From the NCBI GenBank assembly GCA_965276835.1, contig OZ255631.1, positions 496,001 through 560,000 of the forward strand: 64,000 nt of DNA. Direction: 5' to 3'. Under the pieces are notes generated by a model, which searched no databases, was not told the DNA's origin, and saw only the letters and a list, made by a program, of their open reading frames with translations. Source of the stretch: BOG-932 sp965276835. GTDB lineage: Bacteria > Pseudomonadota > Alphaproteobacteria > BOG-932 > Roseiterribacteraceae. The translations under genes and the position numbers were made by a program. Shown here one piece after another: positions 1 to 9,728 of this stretch; position 1 is the first letter of the stretch, and each line of letters starts with the position of its first letter.

Positions 1-2
1 TT

Positions 3-977
3 CCGACCTTCTCGCTGATCTTCATTGGCATGGTCCATGATTTCTGGATGCACAATTCCGATATCGCGGTTGTGCGGCGAAGCCTGCCGGTCGTGCGCTC
101 GACGCTCGACTGGTTCCATGGGTATCAGCAACCCGACGGCCTGTTGCGCGAGGTCCCCGGCTGGAGCTTCGTCGACTGGATCAAGGCCGAGGACCGCAGT
201 TATCCCTCCTACGATGCCAATCACGAAACCTGCGTGACCTCGTTGATATATCTCGGTGCGCTAGACGAGGCAGCAGCGCTTGAACAGGCGGTTGGCGAGG
301 CGGCTCGCGCCAAGACGGATCGATCGTCCGCCGAGAATCTCCGCAAGGCGGTGTATGGAAAATGCTGGGACGAAGGACGGGGTTTGATCGCCGACAGCCC
401 TGCGAAGACGGTTTTCAGCCAAGATGCCAACGCACTCGCCGTCCTCTATGACGCCGTGCCTAAGGCGGATCAGGCGAGCGTCTTGACGCGGGCGTGGCCG
501 CCGGGGATGCCGGTGCCCGACGGATTGCTTCCGGCGTCATTCTATTTCGGCTTTTACGGCGCGCGCGCTTATGTGCATGCCGGCTTGGCCGACCGCTACC
601 AGGATTTCCTGCAGCCGTGGCGCGCCTTGCTGCAACAGCACTTCACGACCTGGCCGGAGCTTCGCGATCCCACGCGTTCGGATTCTCACGCGTGGAGCGC
701 TCACCCGACGACTGACTTGCTGGCGATAGTCGCCGGCATCACGCCTGCCTCTGCGGGCTTCGGGACGGTTCGGATTGCCCCGTATCTCGGATCGCTCTCG
801 AGTCTGGACGCTGCCATGCCTCACCCCAAAGGCTTGATCGAAGTTCACTACAGTCAGAGTGAAGGCAAGGTGAGAGCCACCCTTCGGCTGCCGGCCGCGG
901 TGAATGGAACCTTCATTTGGAAGGGAAGGTCTATCGCTCTTCACCCGGGCGTGAACGATGTGGAGGTGCCGCAGTAA
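3..977 (+). CDS. GH78-like alpha-L-rhamnosidase, C-terminal part
   Basis: The reading frame is open from the first codon of the window, so only the last ~324 residues of a larger protein are visible. The visible part looks like the end of the (alpha/alpha)6 barrel and the C-terminal beta-sandwich of family GH78, which removes terminal L-rhamnose from plant glycosides and polysaccharides. Supporting signs are the aromatic-rich DWFHGYQQPDGLL segment, then SHAWSAHPTTDLL followed by a GITPASAGFGTVRIAP stretch, typical of the GH78 barrel-to-sandwich junction. The catalytic region and any signal peptide lie outside the window. Another six-hairpin glycosidase family is possible. The next gene, an aldehyde dehydrogenase, would fit a deoxysugar-catabolic locus. 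Confidence 0.7.
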   Translation, partial: PTFSLIFIGMVHDFWMHNSDIAVVRRSLPVVRSTLDWFHGYQQPDGLLREVPGWSFVDWIKAEDRSYPSYDANHETCVTSLIYLGALDEAAALEQAVGEAARAKTDRSSAENLRKAVYGKCWDEGRGLIADSPAKTVFSQDANALAVLYDAVPKADQASVLTRAWPPGMPVPDGLLPASFYFGFYGARAYVHAGLADRYQDFLQPWRALLQQHFTTWPELRDPTRSDSHAWSAHPTTDLLAIVAGITPASAGFGTVRIAPYLGSLSSLDAAMPHPKGLIEVHYSQSEGKVRATLRLPAAVNGTFIWKGRSIALHPGVNDVEVPQ

Positions 978-1168
978 GCGTGTGATCTAGGCGGCGCACA
1001 GTATTCGATACTCGGAGTGCCACACCCGACTACTCGCGCCAAACCCGGTGGCGGGGGACTCCGTTTCCGGCGATGACCCCATGTGGGTCGCTTCAGATCG
1101 GTTCGCCTGAGTGTGGCGGGATCGAGACCGCTTCGACCTCAATTCGTAACCTCACGGTCAGAGCCACT

Positions 1169-2596
1169 ATGAACCCTCGCGCCAACTTCGTCGGCGGCCA
1201 ATGGATGTCGTCCATTGACGCCATCCGAAACATAAATCCGTCGGACACGGATGACGTCGTCGGCGAATATGCCAGCGCCACGCCCAGCGACGTTGCCCAG
1301 GCTGGCGCGACTGCGCGCGCCGCCGCGCCAGCCTGGGCGCGGACCACGGCCTTTGCACGCGCCGAGATATTGGCTGCCGCCGCGCGCGAACTGCATGATC
1401 GCCGCGAGGAATTGGGCGAATTGCTGGCGCGCGAGGAGGGGAAAACCCGCGCTGAGGGCATAGGAGAGGTTGTCCGCGCATCGCAGGTTTTCCAGTTCTT
1501 CGCCGGGGAGGCTGTGCGTCTGCCCGGCGACCGCGTTCCGTCCTTGCAGCCGGGTGTCGAAATCGAGGTCGTTCGCGAACCCGTCGGGGTCGTCGGCCTC
1601 ATCACGCCTTGGAATTTCCCGATCGCAATTCCAGCGTGGAAGATCGCGCCGGCGCTTGCCTTCGGCAACACGGTCATTTTCAAGCCGGCCGAGCTGACGC
1701 CGGCGTCGGCATGGTCATTAGTCGATATTCTCAATCGTGCCGGGACCCCGCCGGGCGTGATCAATCTCGTGATGGGAAAGGGCTCGGTTCTCGGCGACGC
1801 GATCATCCGTGAGGTCGATGCCCTCAGCTTCACCGGGTCGGTCCCGACTGGCCGTGGTATCGCGGCCAAGGCCATCGAGCGCATGGTAAAGCTTCAGCTC
1901 GAGATGGGCGGCAAGAACCCCTTGATTGTGCTTGACGACGCCGACCTCGACATTGCTGTCGAGTGCGCGCTCAACGGCGCCTTTTTCCAGACGGGCCAGC
2001 GTTGCACGGCGACCAGTCGAATCATTGTCCAGAACCAAATCCACGACAAGTTCGTGTCTGCCCTATCCGAGCGCATGCAGGCACTCCGAGTGGGGCATGC
2101 TCTCGCTGCCGAGACGGAGATCGGACCTGTCGTCGATCAACGTCAGTTCGATTCGAACCTTCGCTATCTCGAGATCGGCGAACGGGATGGAGCCCGTCGC
2201 ATCGGCGGCGCGGTGTTGCAACGGGACACACCGGGCTTCTATCTGCAGCCGGCACTCTTCGCCGAAACCAGCAACACGATGCGCATCAACCGAGAAGAGA
2301 TTTTCGGTCCGATCGCCACGATCATTCGCGTCGACGCATATGACGAAGCGCTGGAGATCGCGAACGATACCGAGTTCGGCCTGTCGGCGGGAATCTGCAC
2401 GACCTCGCTGAAACACGCCCGCGATTTTCAGGCGAGGATTCAGTCGGGTCTGGCCATGGTGAATCTTCCGACTGCTGGACTCAATTTTCACGTACCCTTC
2501 GGCGGCCGCAAAGCATCTAGCTACGGTCCGCGCGAGCAGGGCCGCTATGCCGCCGAATTCTACACCACGGTCAAGACCTCCTACGTTAGACCCTGA
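1169..2596 (+). CDS. NAD(P)-dependent aldehyde dehydrogenase
   Basis: 475-residue cytosolic ALDH-superfamily enzyme oxidising an aldehyde to its acid. Family hallmarks are all present: the cofactor-site ITPWNFPI motif, FKPAELTP, the FTGSVPTGR loop, the general-base glutamate in LEMGGKNP, the catalytic cysteine in GQRCTATSR, and EEIFGP near the C-terminus. The frame stays open upstream to 1073, but homology with other ALDHs begins at MNPRANFVGGQW, so this ATG is preferred. Overall it resembles 2,5-dioxovalerate (alpha-ketoglutarate semialdehyde) dehydrogenases. Beside a rhamnosidase, lactaldehyde oxidation is an equally plausible job, and the sequence does not decide. An 83-bp gap leads to the co-oriented MFS transporter. 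Confidence 0.9.
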   Translation: MNPRANFVGGQWMSSIDAIRNINPSDTDDVVGEYASATPSDVAQAGATARAAAPAWARTTAFARAEILAAAARELHDRREELGELLAREEGKTRAEGIGEVVRASQVFQFFAGEAVRLPGDRVPSLQPGVEIEVVREPVGVVGLITPWNFPIAIPAWKIAPALAFGNTVIFKPAELTPASAWSLVDILNRAGTPPGVINLVMGKGSVLGDAIIREVDALSFTGSVPTGRGIAAKAIERMVKLQLEMGGKNPLIVLDDADLDIAVECALNGAFFQTGQRCTATSRIIVQNQIHDKFVSALSERMQALRVGHALAAETEIGPVVDQRQFDSNLRYLEIGERDGARRIGGAVLQRDTPGFYLQPALFAETSNTMRINREEIFGPIATIIRVDAYDEALEIANDTEFGLSAGICTTSLKHARDFQARIQSGLAMVNLPTAGLNFHVPFGGRKASSYGPREQGRYAAEFYTTVKTSYVRP

Positions 2597-2679
2597 CTGT
2601 CGGCCGAGCGGGGCAAGCCACCCGAGGTCTATCGTCAGTACCGTACCAGGGAGCGACCTATCAACAGGCGGGTGGTCTC

Positions 2680-4095
2680 ATGACCATCCGCCGAAGAAAA
2701 TATTACGGGGAGGTCGTGACGTTGGAGCCAGATCCTGTCGACACTCAATTCACGAGCGTAAGTTACTCGAGCGGAAACTCTCTGTATCCCTGGTTACTCG
2801 TCTTGATGCTAACCGTTTTGTACACTTCGAGTTACATCGATCGACAAATTCTTGGGCTCCTGGTGAAGCCGATCCGAGCCGATCTGCATATCTCGGACAC
2901 CGAATATAGCTATCTGAGCGGGTTTGCCTTCGTCACGATGTACAGCATCGTGGGCATTCCGCTTGGCTGGGCAGTTGACCGCTGGAACCGTCGCACGATC
3001 ATCGTTCTGGGCGTATCTGTATGGTCGCTCATGACGGCGGGTTGTGGGCTTGCTGGGTCCTTTTCGCGCTTGTTCGCACTGCGTGTCGGGGTTGGAATTG
3101 GCGAGGCGACGTTGTCGCCGGCATCCTACTCCCTCATCAGTGACTATTTTCCGCCCGGCAAGTTATCCCGCGCTCTTTCCGTCTATGGGCTCGGAATTCC
3201 GATTGGAACCGGGCTTGCGCTGGTCATTGGCGGATCCGTCGTCCAGGCCTTCGAAAGGCTTGGTCCGCTCGATCTGCCGCTCCTGGGGTCGACTAAGCCA
3301 TGGCAGACTGTCTTTCTCGCGATCGGCCTGCCCGGATTGCTTCTTGCCGGGGTGGCTGCGCTGGTAATCCGGGAGCCGTTGCGGCGCCGCCTTGAAGGCG
3401 GCCAGGGAAACCGGCATGCGCCCAGTATCGCGGAAGCGGCAATTTTCATGTGGCAAAACCGCAGCATCTACCTCTCGCTGTCTTTCGGACTGGGCCTGCT
3501 TGTCGTGTATGCCTACGGAGCAGCCGCTTGGTACCCTGCTTTCCTTCAGCGGGTGCACGGGTTCAGCATTGCGGATGCCGGTTTGTTTCTTGGTACGACA
3601 AACATGGTTTTCGGAATCCTGGGCTCTGTGACTGCAGGATTTCTGGCAGATAAGCTGATCGCCCGCGGTCACTCCGACGGTCAATTCATTGTGCCGATGA
3701 TCTACGCTGTCGGCGTGACGGTCTGCGGTGTTGGCGCCGGGATCGCGCCCGCGCCGTGGCTATCGCTCACTTGTGTGGCTCTCAGCAGTTTCTTCGCCAA
3801 TACGACGCTCGGATGCGTGGCCGCAGCCGTGCAGGTCGTTACGCCCAGACGAATGCGCGGCCAGATGTCGGCGTTCTTTCTCTTTGTGGCCGCTTTCGTC
3901 GGCATAGCCGTCGGACCGACGGCCGTGGCAGCCTCGACCGACTATATCTTCGGTTATGACGGCGCTGTCGGCTACTCTCTAGCCTTGGTGGCTCTCGTGT
4001 TTCCCGCCCTCGGCGCGTCGACGTTGCATCTGGGCCGACGAGCGATGTTCAACCGCGTCGTGCGGAGCCGTGCCACCGGTCCTGACACCGACTGA
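2680..4095 (+). CDS. MFS transporter, spinster-like
   Basis: Inner-membrane permease of about 12 hydrophobic helices. The first helix ends in the YIDRQILGLLVKPIRADL segment that is very common in spinster-like MFS carriers of sphingomonads and relatives. The MFS signature GWAVDRWNRRTII lies between helices 2 and 3, and GVGIGEATLSPASYSL is in helix 4. The substrate is probably an organic anion or a small catabolic substrate and is not readable. The ATG used here has a weak ribosome site. A TTG at 2722 has a textbook GGGGAGG 8 bp upstream and would remove 14 non-conserved residues, so it may be the true start. The gene converges on the AraC regulator. Confidence 0.88.
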   Translation: MTIRRRKYYGEVVTLEPDPVDTQFTSVSYSSGNSLYPWLLVLMLTVLYTSSYIDRQILGLLVKPIRADLHISDTEYSYLSGFAFVTMYSIVGIPLGWAVDRWNRRTIIVLGVSVWSLMTAGCGLAGSFSRLFALRVGVGIGEATLSPASYSLISDYFPPGKLSRALSVYGLGIPIGTGLALVIGGSVVQAFERLGPLDLPLLGSTKPWQTVFLAIGLPGLLLAGVAALVIREPLRRRLEGGQGNRHAPSIAEAAIFMWQNRSIYLSLSFGLGLLVVYAYGAAAWYPAFLQRVHGFSIADAGLFLGTTNMVFGILGSVTAGFLADKLIARGHSDGQFIVPMIYAVGVTVCGVGAGIAPAPWLSLTCVALSSFFANTTLGCVAAAVQVVTPRRMRGQMSAFFLFVAAFVGIAVGPTAVAASTDYIFGYDGAVGYSLALVALVFPALGASTLHLGRRAMFNRVVRSRATGPDTD

Positions 4096-4115
4096 ATCGG
4101 CCGGTCCCGCCCGGG

Positions 4116-5162
4116 TCACTCCCGAGCCTGATAAGCCTTTCGGAACTGGCTGGGCGCCATACCAATCCATTCGCGGAACGACCGGCGGAACGCATCCGAA
4201 TCGCAGAAACTCAACCGCTCCGCGATCTCTTCGATATTGAGATCGGTGCGGGACAAGAGATCCATGGCGATCTCGCGCCGGCAGCTATCTTTGATGTCCC
4301 GGTAGGATCTCCCGTTCCGACTCAGCTGACGGCGAAAGCTCGCGCAGGACATTCCCACCTTATCGGCCGTCGCTTCGAGCGATGGAGGGTTATGTCCCTC
4401 TGCAAGTGCCTGATAGAGAATTCTACGTACGCGCTCGGACAGCTCAAGCCGAATGTCGGTATTTTTCAGATCAAACAGGAAGGAGAGGTCGGCACTAAAT
4501 GCACTCTCGCAATCCTCTCCTGATCTCAACACCGGATAGTCGAGGAATTCGGCGCCGAAGCTGAAGCCGTTGTACGCGCTGTCCATGACGATTGGGTACG
4601 GGAGCATTCCGGTGTTAAAGGCATCCAGCATCGGAGCCGGGTATTGCATCTGCACGATGATCGGTATGGTTCGCGTAATTAGCCAACCAAAAACAGCGTG
4701 CTGGCTCATAATGCCGATCATGTCCAAAGCGAAGGACGGGCCAGTGCTGAAAGGCCACTGTGAGTCGATTCTGAATTCCGCCTGATCTCCGCTTTCGATC
4801 AGTTCCATTCGACCGCAACGCCCGTCGAGCACTGTCACGTATTCGGCCGCACGATGCATTGCCTGCCTCAAGGTCCGGCAACTGACCAGACAAAAAAACA
4901 GCATCCTCCAATCTTCGGATCTTAATGGTTCACGCCCCGCCTGACCGGCGACATAGACTGAAAGCGCCGAGCCCCCCAGGGATCGCAACCGATGCAGGCG
5001 CTCCGGAGGTGTTTGCCGAAATGCGCCGGCCGCAAATGCGTCGACAGAACAGGTAATATTTGCGCGTTCAAGGAGAGAATCGACGTCGCTCCCGATTAGC
5101 CGCAAGATCGAAATCAGCTTGAGGACAGTCCGCTCGCCGGCGTTCAGGTCTGATTCCGTCAT
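4116..5162 (-). CDS. AraC-family transcriptional regulator
   Basis: 348-residue regulator. The N-terminal ~230 residues match the arabinose-binding-like sensor domain (PF12625 type) common in proteobacterial AraC proteins. The C-terminal ~100 residues carry the double helix-turn-helix: ATADKVGMSCASFRRQL for the first HTH, then IEEIAERLSFCDSDAFRRSF and the terminal WIGMAPSQFRKAY. It is divergent from unit A across 185 bp, so it is the obvious candidate regulator of that unit. A decayed fragment of a related AraC gene is found at about 38.2 kb. The effector is unknown. Confidence 0.92.
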   Translation of the reverse strand: MTESDLNAGERTVLKLISILRLIGSDVDSLLERANITCSVDAFAAGAFRQTPPERLHRLRSLGGSALSVYVAGQAGREPLRSEDWRMLFFCLVSCRTLRQAMHRAAEYVTVLDGRCGRMELIESGDQAEFRIDSQWPFSTGPSFALDMIGIMSQHAVFGWLITRTIPIIVQMQYPAPMLDAFNTGMLPYPIVMDSAYNGFSFGAEFLDYPVLRSGEDCESAFSADLSFLFDLKNTDIRLELSERVRRILYQALAEGHNPPSLEATADKVGMSCASFRRQLSRNGRSYRDIKDSCRREIAMDLLSRTDLNIEEIAERLSFCDSDAFRRSFREWIGMAPSQFRKAYQARE

Positions 5163-5347
5163 CGCCTCAATTTCCGCCGAGATACTGATGAAACGTCCGT
5201 TTTTCCATGATACTTATGCGTTAAGTCGGCGCAACTTAGCCACCATCGACGCTGGCTTCAACCACCTGATTTGTGAGAATCTCGTGCCGAGCATCAGCTT
5301 GAGACTGGGCAGAACAGCATTGAAGGTTGAGCATAAAAGGGGTGGCA
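5163..5347. promoter_or_regulatory. divergent promoter region, AraC gene / unit A
   Basis: 185-bp AT-richer gap between the start codons of the divergent AraC gene and the first unit A gene, so it must hold both promoters. The only clear element is an AAAAGGGGTGG ribosome-binding site just before the unit A start. No convincing direct repeat for AraC binding was found by eye. Confidence 0.5.
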
Positions 5348-6628
5348 ATGAACTACGCGGCGCGCGAATCTCTACGTGATGGTCGGAGAGGCAAGGCAGC
5401 CGCCAATCTCCCAGACCGATTGCAAAATTACGCTAGGCAAATCATGCGCGCGCCATTTCGAAGTTTCCTGGTCGTCCTTTGCGGACTCGCGTTCGCCTCT
5501 ACCGAAGGCTACGCGGCGTCTCCAGAAACGATGCCGCCTGCGAAAATCGGGCGCATGCACGGATATGTCCTGACTCACTTTTATTTCGCGCGTCCGGCGT
5601 CGGACCCAGGAGTTGATTGCCCGGGTGGCATGACTATGAGCCTCCGCGATGATTTCATTGCCCAACTTCCCCCTGCTGATCGCGACCGAGCCAACCAGGT
5701 GACGGAACTCGGCAAGGTCGCCCGGATGATCCTAGCGACGGATCATCCAAAAAACGGGTTGAAGCTCGGCGAGCAGCTGACCAACAAGGACATGTATGGC
5801 GGCCATAATGTTTGCGACAACCCGATCGACTACGAGTCTACCGAGTTCAAAACCATCGACCATTCGGGCGTCGCATCTGGGCTTAACCTCGATGGGACCC
5901 AGGACGGTGCTGCGACCGCGTCAACATGCGGTCACAAGAAATTTACCAACGCTGATGGCACAGCTGCGGTCGACAACCAGATGTGGCGTGGGTTCGGGTG
6001 CATCAAAGTCTACCGCCGTGAGGGAAACGAAGATTGGGATGCCAATATTAGGACGGGAGAGTGGACGGTCCTGATGGAGATATCCGATCCGAAAGGTGGT
6101 GGCCCGGATGGGGATGTCGATGTCGCCTTCTATTCCGGAAAGGATTCCGTCACGCTGGATGCTAACGGGCACATACCGGCGGGTCTGAGTCTGCAAATCA
6201 GCGATAACCCCAAATTCCACGCCTTCACCCACGGGCATGTGGCGAACGGGGTTCTGACCACCGAGCCGGTCGACTTCACCTTCAAGTACGACAATCAGAT
6301 CGTTCACATTCCGTGGGTGTTCGATGCAGTTCGCTTCAAACTGAATCTGCTGCCGGACGGCAGCATCAAGGGTCTAATGGGCGGCTACGCAGATATCGAG
6401 AAACTCTATCAATTCGTCGTCGTCCCCCAATCGATCCAGGGGGCGGTGTCGAACAAGATCGATTGCCCTGGCCTCTATGCAGCATTGCATCGGCTAGCCG
6501 ACGGCGAGCGGGACCCGGCCACGGGCGTGTGCAAGGCAGTTTCCGTCGCCTTCGAGGTCGAGGCAATCCCCGCCTTTGTTATTCATCCGCCGGCTCAGCA
6601 GCAGGCGTCCGTCCAAGGTGCTCCGTGA
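5348..6628 (+). CDS. exported protein X of unit A, unknown function
   Basis: No known family recognised. It has three full-length paralogs in this window (starts at 15303, 30905 and, on the reverse strand, 49766), each first in the same gene triad. Shared landmarks are an early V-x-x-(W/H/S)-FY motif, a DCPGGM or DCPDGL cysteine motif about 20 residues later, a GxNLDG motif, (V/I)DNQ followed by a tyrosine or tryptophan and an arginine, a DGDV segment, and a C-terminal CPG-(L/V)-YxAL block ending in EAIPAFVIH. The chosen ATG follows an AGGGGTGG site. A second ATG at 5444 begins a canonical Sec signal (MRAPFRSFLVVLCGLAFA), so the N-terminus is uncertain. Most like the unit C copy. The TGA overlaps the next ATG by one base. 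Confidence 0.8.
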   Translation: MNYAARESLRDGRRGKAAANLPDRLQNYARQIMRAPFRSFLVVLCGLAFASTEGYAASPETMPPAKIGRMHGYVLTHFYFARPASDPGVDCPGGMTMSLRDDFIAQLPPADRDRANQVTELGKVARMILATDHPKNGLKLGEQLTNKDMYGGHNVCDNPIDYESTEFKTIDHSGVASGLNLDGTQDGAATASTCGHKKFTNADGTAAVDNQMWRGFGCIKVYRREGNEDWDANIRTGEWTVLMEISDPKGGGPDGDVDVAFYSGKDSVTLDANGHIPAGLSLQISDNPKFHAFTHGHVANGVLTTEPVDFTFKYDNQIVHIPWVFDAVRFKLNLLPDGSIKGLMGGYADIEKLYQFVVVPQSIQGAVSNKIDCPGLYAALHRLADGERDPATGVCKAVSVAFEVEAIPAFVIHPPAQQQASVQGAP

Positions 6629-8310
6629 TGTCGCCAGTTCCACATGCATCAATACGATTGGGGGCCTCGGCACTTGTGGCGCTGGCGATATTGAGCGGGT
6701 TGGCCGGCTGCAAGCCCAACGAGCCGGCAAACCCCGGCGCTCGACCGGTGGTTCAGCGGCTTAGCGAACAGCAATACCGCCAGACCATCGCCGATATTTT
6801 CGGGACGGATATCAAGGTTTCCGGTCGGTTCGAGCCGATTGTCCGCAGGGAAGGGCTTCAGGCGGTTGGCGCGGTGGCGGCCACCGTCACGCCGTCAGGC
6901 TTCGAACAGTTCGACGTGATGGCGCGTTCGGTCGCGGCTCAGGCCCTCGATGAGGCGCACCGCTTGCGAACTGTAGACTGTCATCCTAACGCAGCAGACG
7001 CTCCGGATAGCACCTGCGCCGCCCATGTGCTCGCCAAATTCGGCAGGCTACTGTTCCGTCGACCACTGACCGCAGCGGAGCTCAAGGCGCGCGTCGCGGT
7101 TGCCGATCAGGCCGCGCGGGATTCGTCGAACTTCTATGCCGGCCTCCAATTTGCGCTGGCGACCGAGCTCGAAATGCCGGAATTCCTGTTTCGAATCGAT
7201 CGCTCGGTTCCTGACCCGGACCGTCCCGGTCAGCGCATGCTCGACACCTATGCCAAGGCATCGCGCTTGAGTTTTCTCCTCTGGGACAGTTCGCCCGATA
7301 GCGAATTGCTCGACGCTGCCGACCGAGGAGACCTTCAGACCCAGCGCGGTCTTGAACGGCAGGTGGATCGCCTGTTGGCTTCTCCGCGGCTCGACGCGGG
7401 GGTTCGGGCGTTCATGTCCGACATGCTGGTATTCGAGTCCTTCGACACGCTTGCAAAGGATACCCTCATCTACCCGAAATTCAGCGGCGCGGTCGCGGCC
7501 GCGGCGCGGGAACAGACGTTGCGCACGATCGTCGATCTTCTCGTCCATCGGAACGGCGATTACCGCGACATCTTCGTCAGCCGGCAAACCTTCATGAACC
7601 GGGCGCTCGGTCCGATCTATTACGTCCCGGTCACAACGAAGGATGGCTGGGAGGCATACGATTTCCCGGCCGACGATCCGCGCGCCGGTCTTCTGTCGCA
7701 GGTGAGTTTTACTGCGCTTTACGCTCACCCCGGGCAGAGCTCCCCGACGTTGCGTGGTAAAGCCATCCGCGAATTGCTGTTATGCCAGCGGGTTCCAGCA
7801 CCGCCCGCGAACGTCGATTTCACCGTCGCTCAAGACACCAGTAATCCGCTTTACAAGACCGCTCGCGCCCGCCTGACCGCCCATCGCACCGCGCCCACCT
7901 GCGCCGGCTGCCACAAGATCATGGATCCCATCGGCCTAGCGCTCGAAAATTTCGATGGCGCCGGCGCCTACCGCGCCACGGAGGGTGGCGAGATCATCGA
8001 TGCCAGCGGCGAGCTTGATGGCCGGCATTTCAGTAGTCCGAGCGAATTGGGGAAGGCACTGCACGACAACCCGGCAGCTACGTCGTGCCTTGTCAGCACC
8101 CTCTACAAATATGCGACAGGCCGCCCCCAGAGTTCCGGCGAAGCGGAGTGGCTCAAGTGGCTCAACGGCCAGTTCGCCTCCGATGGATATCGGGTCGTGG
8201 ACTTGTTGCGCACGATTGCGACGAGCCGCGGGTTTTACGCCGTGAGCGAACCCGACACCCAGCCGCGGAACCAGGTCGATCTGCGGCGCCATTCTGACAA
8301 GGAGGGTTAG
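6628..8310 (+). CDS. DUF1592-family CxxCH lipoprotein, unit A
   Basis: 560-residue protein with a lipoprotein signal (lipobox LAGC, Cys28). The remaining architecture follows the DUF1587-DUF1595-DUF1592-DUF1588-DUF1585 series: RLSEQQYRQTIADIFG, then FGRLLFRRPLTAAEL, then KASRLSFLLWDSSPD, then the DUF1588-like block with CAGCHKIMDPIGLALENF (CxxCH at about 425-429), and a C-terminal LYKYATGRP region. One CxxCH suggests covalent haem c, but no function is established for this family. It is coupled to the preceding gene by a one-base TGATG overlap and abuts the following DUF1552 gene. The lipid anchor is shared with unit C and absent from B and D. Confidence 0.88.
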   Translation: MSPVPHASIRLGASALVALAILSGLAGCKPNEPANPGARPVVQRLSEQQYRQTIADIFGTDIKVSGRFEPIVRREGLQAVGAVAATVTPSGFEQFDVMARSVAAQALDEAHRLRTVDCHPNAADAPDSTCAAHVLAKFGRLLFRRPLTAAELKARVAVADQAARDSSNFYAGLQFALATELEMPEFLFRIDRSVPDPDRPGQRMLDTYAKASRLSFLLWDSSPDSELLDAADRGDLQTQRGLERQVDRLLASPRLDAGVRAFMSDMLVFESFDTLAKDTLIYPKFSGAVAAAAREQTLRTIVDLLVHRNGDYRDIFVSRQTFMNRALGPIYYVPVTTKDGWEAYDFPADDPRAGLLSQVSFTALYAHPGQSSPTLRGKAIRELLLCQRVPAPPANVDFTVAQDTSNPLYKTARARLTAHRTAPTCAGCHKIMDPIGLALENFDGAGAYRATEGGEIIDASGELDGRHFSSPSELGKALHDNPAATSCLVSTLYKYATGRPQSSGEAEWLKWLNGQFASDGYRVVDLLRTIATSRGFYAVSEPDTQPRNQVDLRRHSDKEG

Positions 8311-9648
8311 ATGCCCGTTTCCGTTCCGAGAAGAACTGTCCTTCGTGGCTTGTGGCGTGGCGGCGGCATCGCGCTTGCGGTTCCATTTCTAGACTGTTTC
8401 CTATCTTCGAACGGCACCGCCTTGGCCGACGGACGACCGCTTCCTGTCCGTTTCGGGACTTGGTTCTGGGGATGCGGCATGAACTCGAAACGTTGGACTC
8501 CGCAGACGATCGGCGCCGGCTACGATATCACGCCCGAACTTCAGCCGATTGCGGGGTTGCGAGGCAAAATATCGGTCCTCACGGGTTTCAACGTGGAGTT
8601 GGACGGCAAGCCCAACCATGTGCATTGGAGCGGCAATATTGGCCTTAGAACCGGTGCCGCACCCGCCCAAGCCAATCAGAACGACCTGCCCACCCTGGAT
8701 GTCCTGATTGCCGATGCAATTGGGACAGACTCACGCTTTCGCTCGCTGGAGGTGACGGCAACCGGTAATCCGCGCCACAGTTACAGCAGCCGCAGCACAA
8801 GCGTGGTGAATCCGAGTGAGCCTTCGCCCGTCGCATTTTACGCGCGTGTATTCGGTGTCGACTTCCAGGATCCGAACAACGCCGATTTCAAACCGGATCC
8901 GAAGGTCATCCTGCGGCGCAGTGTCCTCTCCAGCGTGAGCGACGATCGCCAGCGTCTGTTGAGCGAGGTTGGCGCGTCCGACCGTGTGCGGCTCGACGAG
9001 TATTTCACCTCGGTCCGGCAACTTGAGCAGCAGTTGGAGATGCAGCTTCAGAAGCCGCCGCCGGCGGAAGCCTGCCGCGTTTTGGCGAAGCCCGCCGACA
9101 CGCCGCTTGGCCAGGAAATTAGCCAGGTCATCACAAGTCACCGCCTTATGATGCAGCTCCTGGCCATGGCGCTCGCCTGCGACCAGACCAAGGTCTTCAA
9201 TATGGTGTTCACCGATTCAGCGGATTCGACGACGAAAGCCGGCACTGACAAGACCCATCACACGCTGACGCATGAGGAAGCCGTCGACGCGGCGCAGGGT
9301 TGCCAGCCCCAGGCAACATGGTTCGAGATGCAATCGATTCAGGGTTGGGCGGATTTTGTCGCGGCTCTGGATTCCGTGAAGGAAGGGGCTGGTACCTTGC
9401 TGGACAATTCTTTGGTGCTCGCCCATTCCGATACATCCTTCGCGCGCATCCATAGCGTGGTGGACATGCCGATTATGCTGGGAGGTCGCGCCGGTGGACG
9501 CGTTAAATCAGGACTGCATGTTGCGGGGACCGGCGACGTGGTCACGCGCGTCGGCCTGACTGTGCAGCAAGTCATGGGGGTCCCGGTCGACCGATGGGGT
9601 GTTGGCAAGATGGAGACCCAGAAGGCGATCGGCGAAATCCTCGCGTGA
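8311..9648 (+). CDS. DUF1552-family Tat-exported protein, unit A
   Basis: 445 residues with a twin-arginine leader (RRTVLRG, hydrophobic stretch, then FLDCFL and ALADG). DUF1552 proteins are of unknown function and are usually encoded next to DUF1592 proteins. Visible landmarks are FGTWFWGCGM, VRLDEYFTSVRQLEQQLE (a helical charged segment) and the histidine-rich THHTLTHEE motif near residue 315, which looks like a metal site. The C-terminal LAHSDTSF...IH...MPIML...GGR pattern recalls DUF1501/alkaline-phosphatase-like proteins. The ATG directly follows the upstream TAG and has an AAGGAGGG site. Unlike B and D, this unit has no following repeat protein. Confidence 0.88.
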   Translation: MPVSVPRRTVLRGLWRGGGIALAVPFLDCFLSSNGTALADGRPLPVRFGTWFWGCGMNSKRWTPQTIGAGYDITPELQPIAGLRGKISVLTGFNVELDGKPNHVHWSGNIGLRTGAAPAQANQNDLPTLDVLIADAIGTDSRFRSLEVTATGNPRHSYSSRSTSVVNPSEPSPVAFYARVFGVDFQDPNNADFKPDPKVILRRSVLSSVSDDRQRLLSEVGASDRVRLDEYFTSVRQLEQQLEMQLQKPPPAEACRVLAKPADTPLGQEISQVITSHRLMMQLLAMALACDQTKVFNMVFTDSADSTTKAGTDKTHHTLTHEEAVDAAQGCQPQATWFEMQSIQGWADFVAALDSVKEGAGTLLDNSLVLAHSDTSFARIHSVVDMPIMLGGRAGGRVKSGLHVAGTGDVVTRVGLTVQQVMGVPVDRWGVGKMETQKAIGEILA

Positions 9649-9728
9649 GTTAGCCTGCGGGCGGGTTGTGGTCGTTCGCCCTGTCGGCTTCTTGATCGTG
9701 GGGAGTATCGAGAGACCCTACACGAACT

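Noticed and set aside
8311..9648. Reading the conserved FLDCFL of DUF1552 leaders as a lipobox
   Set aside because: The residues before the cysteine (Leu-Asp) do not fit the [LVI][ASTVI][GAS]C rule; a Tat signal is the better reading.
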